16,204 bases of DNA from Candidatus Neomicrothrix sp. UBA2131 (GTDB lineage Bacteria > Actinomycetota > Acidimicrobiia > Acidimicrobiales > MedAcidi-G1): positions 1 to 16,204 of the forward strand of contig DCXR01000073.1 of the NCBI GenBank assembly GCA_002329075.1. Direction: 5' to 3'. This document shows positions 11,002 to 16,204 of the stretch, piece after piece. Position numbers and translations under genes: made by a program. Every line of letters begins with the position of its first letter. The first letter of the stretch is position 1. Under the pieces are notes generated by a model. The model worked only from the letters and a program-made list of their open reading frames with translations. It made no database searches and was not told where the DNA came from.

Positions 11002-12120
11002 ATGGACGTCCCCCTTCTGGAGGACCTCGGCGACCTTTCGGGTCGCAGGGTCCTCGTCCGCTGCGACTTCAACGTCCCGATGTCCGACGGGGCCATCACC
11101 GACGACCTCCGCATCCGGGCGGCGCTGCCGACGCTGGACTACCTGCTCGATGCCGGAGCGGAGGTAACGGCGTGTTCGCACCTGGGCCGTCCGAAGGGGG
11201 CGCCGGATCCGGCATTTGCGATGGACCCGGTCCGCGAGCGCCTTGCCGAGTTGGCGCCCGGAGTGGTGTTGCTCGAGAACCTGCGCTTCGATCCGGGGGA
11301 GACGACCAACGCCCCGGCGTTCGTTGAGCGACTGCTCGAGGGTCAGGACGCCTACGTCAACGACGCCTTCGGGGCCTCACACCGGGCCCACGCGTCGGTG
11401 GTGGGTCCTCCACGGCACCTACCGTCGGCGGCGGGTCGCCTGCTGGCCCGCGAGGTCGAGGTGCTGGGGGGCCTCCGGGACTCGCCGAAGCGGCCGTTCG
11501 TCGGGATCATGGGTGGCGCCAAGGTCAGCGACAAGCTCGGTGTCGTGGAGGCGCTACTCGACATCGTCGACGAACTGATCGTCGGCGGGGGAATGTGCTT
11601 CACCTTCCTGGCGGCACGGGGCGCCTCGGTGGGCTCTTCGCTGTTGGAGGAGGACATGGTCGGGACCTGCGCACGCCTGCTCGACTCGGGCGCCCCGATC
11701 CGGTTGCCGATCGACATCACGGCGCTCGGACCCGGTGGGCGCATCTGCGACCCCTCGGCCGGGGGAGAGGTACGCCAGGCCGGTACGTCGCTGCCCGACG
11801 GCTGGATGGGTCTCGATATCGGACCCGGGTCGGCAGTCGAATTCTGCGATCTGGTTGCCGAGGCCCGCACGGTGCTGTGGAATGGCCCGATGGGCGTCTT
11901 CGAGGATCCCCGCTTCGCCGCAGGCACCCGAACCGTCGCCGAGGCCGTGGCCGACTGCCGGGGGTTCACCGTCGTCGGCGGCGGCGACTCTGCGGCAGCG
12001 GCCCACCAGTTCGGGGTGGCCGACCGGATGGACCACGTGTCGACGGGTGGTGGCGCAGCGCTGGAGTTGATCGAAATGGGCGACCTGCCGGGGCTGGCGG
12101 CCCTGCGCGGTGGCGCCTGA
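11002..12120 (+). CDS. pgk: Phosphoglycerate kinase, short form
   Basis: PGK transfers phosphate from 1,3-bisphosphoglycerate to ADP. Visible landmarks are CDFNVPM (21-27), SHLGRPKG (59-66), VNDAFGASHRAHAS, MGGAKVSDKLGVVE, VGGGMCFTFL, the hinge and nucleotide segment WNGPMGVFE, and GGGDSAAAA followed by STGGGAALELIE. At 372 residues it is shorter than the usual 390-400. The shortfall lies in one place: RERLAEL (78-84) runs almost directly into APGVVLLENLRF, without the roughly 24 residues that join these in, for example, the Bacillus enzyme. Substrate residues on both sides are intact, so activity is likely. ATG at 11002 is five bases after the gap stop without its own Shine-Dalgarno, consistent with translational coupling. 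Confidence 0.96.
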   Translation: MDVPLLEDLGDLSGRRVLVRCDFNVPMSDGAITDDLRIRAALPTLDYLLDAGAEVTACSHLGRPKGAPDPAFAMDPVRERLAELAPGVVLLENLRFDPGETTNAPAFVERLLEGQDAYVNDAFGASHRAHASVVGPPRHLPSAAGRLLAREVEVLGGLRDSPKRPFVGIMGGAKVSDKLGVVEALLDIVDELIVGGGMCFTFLAARGASVGSSLLEEDMVGTCARLLDSGAPIRLPIDITALGPGGRICDPSAGGEVRQAGTSLPDGWMGLDIGPGSAVEFCDLVAEARTVLWNGPMGVFEDPRFAAGTRTVAEAVADCRGFTVVGGGDSAAAAHQFGVADRMDHVSTGGGAALELIEMGDLPGLAALRGGA

Positions 12121-12150
12121 GCATGTCAGTCTGAATTCGGGACCAAGCAC

Positions 12151-12156
12151 GAGGAG
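12151..12156 (+). promoter_or_regulatory. Shine-Dalgarno that decides the tpiA start
   Basis: GAGGAG lies six bases before the ATG at 12163 but only three before the in-frame GTG at 12160. The ATG is therefore the better start. Confidence 0.65.
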
Positions 12157-12162
12157 CAGGTG

Positions 12163-12948
12163 ATGCCAGGGACGAGGCGACCGCTGGTCAGCGGCAACTG
12201 GAAGATGCACCACAACCACTTCGAGGCCATCCAGATGGTCCAGAAGTTGGCCTACATTCTCAACCCGGCCGACCACGACGTCGTCGACGTGTCGGTCCAC
12301 CCGCCCTTCACGGACATCCGCTCGGTGCAGACGGTGATCGAGTCCGACGAGATGCGCCTCGTCCTCGGTGCCCAGCACTGCCACTTCGAGGAGAGGGGCG
12401 CCTTCACCGGAGAGGTGTCACCGGGGATGCTCGCAAAGCTCAACGTGGCGCTGGTGATCGTCGGGCATTCGGAACGGCGCGAGGTCTTCGGCGAGACCGA
12501 CGACGACGTACGGCTCAAGGCGGCGGCCGTGCTCGCCAACGGCATGACCCCCATCTTCTGCTGCGGCGAGACCCGGGAGGAGCGGGAGGCCGGCGGCACC
12601 GACGCCAAGGTCACGGGCCAGGTGAAGGCCGGACTGGCGGGGCTCTCGCAGGACCAGATGGCAGGGCTCGTGATCGCCTACGAACCGATCTGGGCGATCG
12701 GCACCGGCCTCACAGCCACCCCAGAGGACGCCCAGGCCGCCTGCCGGGTCGTACGGGGGGTGGTGGCCGAGGGGTGGGGACAGTCGACGGCCGACTCGGT
12801 GCGTATCCAGTACGGGGGGTCTGTCAAGCCGGTCAACGCCCCGGACCTGATGATGCAGCCCGACATCGACGGCCTCCTGGTGGGCGGTGCCTCGCTCGAC
12901 CCTGACGAGTTCGCCCGCATCGTGGCGTACCACCGGCTCATCGGTTGA
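12163..12948 (+). CDS. tpiA: Triosephosphate isomerase
   Basis: TpiA interconverts dihydroxyacetone phosphate and glyceraldehyde-3-phosphate. The 261-residue product has the complete active site: lysine K14 in SGNWKM, histidine H102 in IVGHSERR, and the catalytic base E174 in AYEPIWAIGTG, which also leads into loop 6. The phosphate-binding segments QYGGSVKP and GLLVGGASL are present. The length is normal. ATG at 12163 is preferred to the in-frame GTG at 12160 because of the spacing from GAGGAG. It lies 42 bases after pgk with no obvious promoter between, so it is probably read from gap-pgk. It also links to glpK metabolism, since glycerol-3-phosphate enters glycolysis as dihydroxyacetone phosphate. 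Confidence 0.97.
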   Translation: MPGTRRPLVSGNWKMHHNHFEAIQMVQKLAYILNPADHDVVDVSVHPPFTDIRSVQTVIESDEMRLVLGAQHCHFEERGAFTGEVSPGMLAKLNVALVIVGHSERREVFGETDDDVRLKAAAVLANGMTPIFCCGETREEREAGGTDAKVTGQVKAGLAGLSQDQMAGLVIAYEPIWAIGTGLTATPEDAQAACRVVRGVVAEGWGQSTADSVRIQYGGSVKPVNAPDLMMQPDIDGLLVGGASLDPDEFARIVAYHRLIG

Positions 12949-12965
12949 TCTCAGGGCCGCGCCGC

Positions 12966-12971
12966 TAGCCT
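12966..12971 (+). promoter_or_regulatory. Putative promoter -10 upstream of secG
   Basis: TAGCCT ends nine bases before the ATG at 12981, within the 32-base tpiA-secG gap, and no Shine-Dalgarno is seen. It is a looser match to the leaderless spacing than the uvr genes, but suggests secG can be expressed apart from the glycolytic genes. Confidence 0.45.
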
Positions 12972-12980
12972 GTCGCCACC

Positions 12981-13205
12981 ATGTTGGTCCTGACCTCGAT
13001 CCTCTTCGTCGCATCGGCGCTGGGCCTCATCTTCCTGGTGCTGCTGCACAGCGGCAAGGGTGGTGGCCTGTCGGACATGTTCGGTGGTGGCATCGGCGCA
13101 CAGACCGCCGGCTCCACCGTGGTCGAGCAGAACCTCGATCGCATCACCATCGTGACGGCCCTGGTGTTCGCCTTCACGACGGTGGCCCTCGCCCTGATGT
13201 TCTAG
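12981..13205 (+). CDS. secG: Preprotein translocase subunit SecG
   Basis: SecG is the small accessory membrane subunit of the SecYEG export channel. The 74-residue product has two hydrophobic helices (about residues 2-22 and 54-73). They flank the conserved glycine-rich loop LHSGKGGGLSDMFGGG and the segment GSTVVEQNLDRIT, typical of the family. Length and topology are normal. It closes the gap-pgk-tpiA run, as in many Actinomycetota and Firmicutes, and is followed six bases later by the 3' end of a broken gene on the other strand. Confidence 0.93.
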   Translation: MLVLTSILFVASALGLIFLVLLHSGKGGGLSDMFGGGIGAQTAGSTVVEQNLDRITIVTALVFAFTTVALALMF

Positions 13206-13211
13206 GGGCCC

Positions 13212-13379
13212 TCAGGCCACCGAACCCCGGGGGACGACCCATTCAGCGGGCTGTCCGGTGACGTCGACGATCCGGTCGAGGTCGGCGTCGTGGTGGAGTA
13301 GCACGAGGTCGTTGACCTCGGCGGTGGCGGTCAGCAGCGGGTCGGCGATGGGGAGGCGGTGCTGCCCTCGCTCCGCCGG
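13212..13379 (-). pseudogene. vapC: 3' remnant of a VapC PIN-domain toxin gene
   Basis: The minus-strand frame ending at TGA (13214-13212) encodes about 55 residues containing RGQHRLPIADPLL, VLLHHDADLDRI and VTGQPAEWVVPRGSV. These are the C-terminal third of a VapC toxin, including the third and fourth conserved acidic positions of the PIN nuclease. No N-terminal part with the DTS start or first acidic residues exists. The frame has no start codon and closes at a stop at 13403-13401. The homologous part joins directly to the tail of the vapB frame, so roughly 75-80 codons of vapC seem to have been deleted. The fragment cannot be an active ribonuclease. Confidence 0.8.
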
Positions 13380-13576
13380 GCGCCCTTCACGACTTCGGGG
13401 TCATGAAGGTGGAGCCCTTCCATGGTGGACAACCGGATCGTGTGCCGTCGCCTGGCCTCTGTGTCGGAGACCAGGGCGAGGGGGTCGTTGACGGTGTCCT
13501 CCATGGTCGAGGAGCCGAGGATTTCCCCGGCCCCGGCAAGGCGGTCGCCGTCGATGTCGATGAGGCGCCTCGTCAT
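13331..13576 (-). CDS. vapB: VapB-type antitoxin, fused out of frame into vapC remnant
   Basis: ATG at 13576 starts an 81-residue protein: TRRLIDIDGDRLAGAGEILG, then STMEDTVNDPLALVSD, ARRRHTIRLSTMEG and HDPEVVKGAR. This is the layout of short VapB antitoxins, in which an N-terminal ribbon-helix-helix-like DNA-binding part precedes a toxin-binding tail. Normally the protein ends soon after the A-W-R or similar segment and vapC follows. Here the frame runs on into SEGSTASPSPTRC, which is out-of-frame vapC sequence, because the 5' part of vapC is gone. An in-frame ATG at 13588 is an alternative start. With no intact toxin, it may be a solitary regulator or decaying. It lies 54 bases after the ARPP-1 gene on the same strand. 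Confidence 0.72.
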   Translation of the reverse strand: MTRRLIDIDGDRLAGAGEILGSSTMEDTVNDPLALVSDTEARRRHTIRLSTMEGLHLHDPEVVKGARRSEGSTASPSPTRC

Positions 13577-13591
13577 GGCATGGGGCATGTG

Positions 13592-13613
13592 CCCACCCGG
13601 TCGGTGGGATATA
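13592..13613 (-). promoter_or_regulatory. Inverted repeat with -10-like box upstream of vapB
   Basis: On the minus strand TATATC (13613-13608) abuts CCCACC-N5-GGTGGG (13608-13592), a perfect 6-bp inverted repeat just before the vapB start codons. Antitoxins of this class repress their own operon through such repeats, so this is a candidate VapB operator and promoter. It also lies just after the ARPP-1 gene, but no T-run follows to suggest a terminator. Confidence 0.4.
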
Positions 13614-13629
13614 CGCCAAGAGGACCTGC

Positions 13630-14538
13630 TCAGCGGGCGAAGGCTCCGGCGTGGATGAGGGTGGTGGGGAGCACGAGCGCCTGGCCGACGACCCGGTCGG
13701 TGCGGATGTGGTGCTCGATGCCGTGGCCCAGGCCCTCCTTGCGTTCCGATGGGCTTGTGGCGAATCGGCTGAGGAACCGCAGGGCCCGACCGGCCGAGGG
13801 ACGGCCGTCGGCGGTGGGGTGTTCGATCAGGTGCGACCGGACGATGGCACCCCAGTGGGGCCGCAGCAGGTCGGTGGAGGCGAACAGGTCGGCGGCGACG
13901 ATGCGACGGCCGTGCGAGACCACGAGGCCGCACTGGCCGGGGAGGGGACCCATCTGGACGAGCTCCTCGACGGTCCTGCGGCGATCGGGGTCACGGTCGA
14001 TGAAGGCCGAGGCATCGGACATGGCCCGACTGGACGAGTCGACTTCCATGCGGTTCAGTTCCTGCTCGACTATGTGCCAGACGGCGCCCTGGTCGGCGTG
14101 GCGCTCGTGGGAGGGTGCGCCGACGGTGGCCAGGTGTTGGGCCACGGCGTCCTGCTTGGTCCGGCGGACCCGGCGGGGAGCCATGGCGTCGCCGTACCGG
14201 AAGGCCCGTCGGGCGCCCCAGCGGCCCTGCTCGAGGCAGGTCACGGGGATCTCGAGGGTGGCGCCGGCCGGCACCAGCACGCTGACGTTGAGGGTGCGGT
14301 TCTGGGCGCCGCCTACGAGGCTCTCACCCTCGATGAGCAGGATCGCCCGATCGGTCGGGTTGGTGACGGATAGCGTCGGTACCGAGGCATTGGACAGCTC
14401 GTCGATGACGAGGCCGGAGCCCGGGCCGGTGGCGATGGGCGGCAGGTCGGCGGGTGGCAGGTAGACGGGGAAGAGGGAGAAGCCGAGGCGGCTGACGGGG
14501 CGGCCGACGGCGGCGTGTTCGAGGGTGGGGATGTCCAT
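13630..14538 (-). CDS. ARPP-1 family (DUF6569) protein of unknown function
   Basis: The 302-residue product, apparently soluble with no signal peptide, matches my memory of the ARPP-1 or DUF6569 family. The conserved core is TLSVTNPTDRAILLIEGE (55-72), LVGGAQNRTLNVSVLVPAG (74-92) and PVTCLEQGRW (98-107). The C-terminal half includes LRPHWGAIVRSHLI and GHGIEHHIRTDRVVGQALVL. The family was named for genomic association with ADP-ribosylglycohydrolase and rhodanese/phosphatase proteins, but no enzymatic role is established to my knowledge and no such partner is in this window. ATG at 14538 is chosen because GGAG lies about ten bases upstream and homology starts here. The frame continues open antisense to glpK, which is an artefact of high GC. 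It is divergent from glpK and precedes the vapB remnant. Confidence 0.82.
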   Translation of the reverse strand: MDIPTLEHAAVGRPVSRLGFSLFPVYLPPADLPPIATGPGSGLVIDELSNASVPTLSVTNPTDRAILLIEGESLVGGAQNRTLNVSVLVPAGATLEIPVTCLEQGRWGARRAFRYGDAMAPRRVRRTKQDAVAQHLATVGAPSHERHADQGAVWHIVEQELNRMEVDSSSRAMSDASAFIDRDPDRRRTVEELVQMGPLPGQCGLVVSHGRRIVAADLFASTDLLRPHWGAIVRSHLIEHPTADGRPSAGRALRFLSRFATSPSERKEGLGHGIEHHIRTDRVVGQALVLPTTLIHAGAFAR

Positions 14539-14610
14539 TGGTGGTGCTCCTGTTTCGTGGGGTACTCCTTGGGTAGGGGTTCCGTGTGACAGAGCGCTGC
14601 GGCGATGGGG

Positions 14611-14616
14611 GAGAAT
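14611..14616 (+). promoter_or_regulatory. Possible glpK promoter or ribosome binding segment
   Basis: GAGAAT ends six bases before the ATG at 14623, matching the leaderless geometry seen elsewhere but with G at the first hexamer position. The overlapping purine run GGGGGAG (14607-14613) could instead serve as a Shine-Dalgarno. Both readings favour ATG 14623 over ATG 14605. Confidence 0.35.
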
Positions 14617-14622
14617 GGGCGG

Positions 14623-16116
14623 ATGGGCCGGTATGTGGGTGCGATCGACCAGGGGACCACCAGCACCCGGTTCATGGTCTTCGACCATTCGGGTGGCGTT
14701 GTATCGGTGGCGCAGCGGCCGCACGGGCAGGTGTTTCCCAGGGCCGGGTGGGTCGAGCACGACGCCCACGAGATCCTCGACAACACGCTTGCGGTGGTCG
14801 TCGAGGCGCTGTCGTCGGCAGGCCTGACGGCTGCCGATCTGCTGGCGGTGGGGATCACCAACCAGCGGGAGACCACCGTGCTGTGGGACCGTCACACGGG
14901 TGAGGCGGCGCACAACGCAATCGTCTGGCAGGACACGCGGACCTCGGAGATGCTCGAGCACCTTGCGGACGGACCGGGCCCCGACCGCTGGCGGGCGACG
15001 ACCGGGTTGCCGTTGGCCCCGTACTTCTCCGGCCCGAAGGCGTCCTGGCTGCTCGAGAACGTCGAGGGTCTGGCCGGGCAGGCGGCGTCCGGCGACCTGT
15101 TGTTCGGGACGGTCGACTCCTGGCTGGTCTGGCACCTGACCGGCGGCACGGAGGGTGGGCGCCACGTCACCGACGTCACGAACGCCTCGCGGACGCTGAT
15201 GATGGACCTGGCCTCGTTGGGCTGGGATGCCGACATCGTCGAGGCACTGGGTATTCCGGCGTCGATGCTGCCCGAGATCGTTCCCTCGGTGGGGCGTATT
15301 GGCGAGATGAAGGGACCGCTGGCCGGCGTGCCGTTGTCGGGGGTCCTCGGCGACCAGCAGGCCGCCCTGTTCGGGCAGACGGCCTTCTCGCCGGGTGAGG
15401 CCAAGAACACCTACGGCACCGGATGCTTCATGCTGCTCAACACCGGGGCCGACCCCGTGCCGTCGACCCACGGTCTCCTGACGACGGTCGGCTACCAGTT
15501 GGCCGGCGAGGCACCCGTCTACGCCCTGGAGGGCTCCATCGCCGTAGCCGGTGCGCTGGTGCAGTGGCTGAGGGACGGGCTGGGCATCATCGGCGAGTCG
15601 TCGGAGGTCGAGGAGATGGCCCGCTCGGTCGATGACAACGGCGACGTGTACCTGGTTCCGGCGTTCTCCGGCCTGTTCGCACCGCACTGGCGTTCTGACG
15701 CCCGGGGGCTCCTGATGGGCCTGACCGCGTTTTCGAACCGGGGTCATGTCGCCCGGGCGGCGCTGGAGGCCACGGCCTTCCAGACCCGGGAGGTGCTCGA
15801 CGCCATGCGTGCCGACAGTGGCGTCGACCTGTCATCGCTGCGGGTCGACGGCGGGATGGTGGTCAACGAACTCCTCATGCAGTTCCAGGCCGATGTGCTC
15901 GGGGTGCCCGTGGTGCGGCCGGTGGTCGAGGAGACCACGGCATTGGGGGCCGCCTACGCCGCCGGGTTGGCAGAGGGGTACTGGGGCGGGTTCGACGACC
16001 TGCGGGCCAACTGGCAGGAGGGTGGCCGCTGGGAGCCGACGTTGCCGGAGGGGGAGCGTGACGCTCTCCTGGCCCGCTGGTCGGATGCGGTCACCCGGAC
16101 GTTCGACTGGGCGTGA
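14623..16116 (+). CDS. glpK: Glycerol kinase
   Basis: GlpK phosphorylates glycerol to sn-glycerol-3-phosphate with ATP. The 497-residue product has the family's usual length. It shows the FGGY-kinase start GAIDQGTTSTRFMVFD, the substrate residues R82 and E83 in NQRETTVLW, WQDTRTSEM, the tyrosine-phenylalanine pair in APYFSGPKASWLL, and the catalytic aspartate D244 in LGDQQAALFGQ. The nucleotide-binding segments NTYGTGCFML, EGSIAVAGALVQWL, APHWRSDARGL and RVDGGMVVNELLMQ follow. The ATG at 14623 fits both a leaderless hexamer and a purine-rich Shine-Dalgarno; an in-frame ATG at 14605 would add six residues. No glpF or glpD is nearby, so uptake and oxidation of glycerol-3-phosphate are encoded elsewhere. 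Confidence 0.97.
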   Translation: MGRYVGAIDQGTTSTRFMVFDHSGGVVSVAQRPHGQVFPRAGWVEHDAHEILDNTLAVVVEALSSAGLTAADLLAVGITNQRETTVLWDRHTGEAAHNAIVWQDTRTSEMLEHLADGPGPDRWRATTGLPLAPYFSGPKASWLLENVEGLAGQAASGDLLFGTVDSWLVWHLTGGTEGGRHVTDVTNASRTLMMDLASLGWDADIVEALGIPASMLPEIVPSVGRIGEMKGPLAGVPLSGVLGDQQAALFGQTAFSPGEAKNTYGTGCFMLLNTGADPVPSTHGLLTTVGYQLAGEAPVYALEGSIAVAGALVQWLRDGLGIIGESSEVEEMARSVDDNGDVYLVPAFSGLFAPHWRSDARGLLMGLTAFSNRGHVARAALEATAFQTREVLDAMRADSGVDLSSLRVDGGMVVNELLMQFQADVLGVPVVRPVVEETTALGAAYAAGLAEGYWGGFDDLRANWQEGGRWEPTLPEGERDALLARWSDAVTRTFDWA

Positions 16117-16145
16117 GGCCGGTGTTCGCCTATGCAGGGCGCCGG

Positions 16146-16151
16146 TAGCCT
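16146..16151 (+). promoter_or_regulatory. Putative -10 hexamer of the tRNA-Leu gene
   Basis: TAGCCT, identical to the secG hexamer, lies 32 bases before the tRNA 5' end. That spacing allows a short 5' leader to be removed by RNase P. The region from the glpK stop to the tRNA shows no strong terminator. Confidence 0.45.
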
Positions 16152-16183
16152 GTCGTGCGCTCCGGGTCTTCCGGGTGTGCCAC

Positions 16184-16204
16184 GTCGGAGTGGCGGAATT
16201 GGCA
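16184..16204 (+). tRNA. tRNA-Leu, 5' part only
   Basis: The last 21 bases read as the 5' acceptor strand GTCGGAG, then TG at positions 8-9, D-stem GGCG and the D-loop GAATTGGCA that begins tRNA-Leu genes. The anticodon lies outside the window, so the isoacceptor cannot be given. The class II leucine pattern GTGGCGGAATTGGCA is characteristic. Confidence 0.82.

Noticed and set aside
13403..14464. A 353-codon plus-strand frame that could be read as a gene filling the secG-glpK gap.
   Set aside because: The minus strand here carries recognisable ARPP-1 and VapB sequence, while the plus-strand translation is low-complexity and has no recognisable motif.
13630..15747. A single 705-codon open frame on the minus strand covering the ARPP-1 gene and most of glpK in antisense.
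   Set aside because: Only the part from ATG 14538 shows family conservation and a Shine-Dalgarno. The rest is antisense to an unmistakable glpK and is open because high GC makes stop codons rare.

Overview
The window is GC-rich DNA, densely packed with genes and rich in GTG starts. Its gene order is typical of Actinomycetota: an rpsA-like tail, coaE, uvrB and uvrA, then uvrC, rapZ, gap, pgk, tpiA and secG. Promoters that resemble leaderless ones (TANNNT about 6-9 bases before a start codon) fit the same phylum. An uncultured or marine Acidimicrobiia-like lineage is plausible, but the sequence alone does not prove the class.

Layout: (1) Positions 1-5735, + strand: the end of an upstream gene, probably ribosomal protein S1, then coaE (last step of coenzyme A synthesis), uvrB and uvrA. 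(2) Positions 5760-6851, - strand: nadA, a quinolinate synthase of the Bacillus type, convergent with uvrA and divergent from uvrC. (3) Positions 7060-9812, + strand: uvrC, which completes the UvrABC excinuclease within about 8 kb, then rapZ. (4) Positions 9956-13205, + strand: the lower-glycolysis run gap-pgk-tpiA, closed by secG. The yvcK and whiA genes that normally lie between rapZ and gap in this phylum are absent. (5) Positions 13212-14538, - strand: a small accessory block. It holds an ARPP-1 (DUF6569) protein gene, then a vapB antitoxin gene whose vapC partner survives only as its 3' end. (6) Positions 14623-16116, + strand: glpK, divergent from the ARPP-1 gene. (7) The window ends inside a tRNA-Leu gene preceded by its own promoter-like hexamer.

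Most genes are conserved housekeeping genes for DNA excision repair, CoA and NAD synthesis, triose metabolism and glycerol entry. The least ordinary parts are: the repeated leaderless-type promoter placed directly at the starts of uvrB, uvrA, uvrC, rapZ and probably secG and glpK; the missing yvcK-whiA pair; the phosphoglycerate kinase lacking about 24 residues of its N-terminal domain; the lysine/arginine-rich tail on GAPDH; and the deletion-scarred vapBC locus beside the ARPP-1 gene. I saw no CRISPR array, insertion sequence, phage gene or obvious novel multi-gene system.
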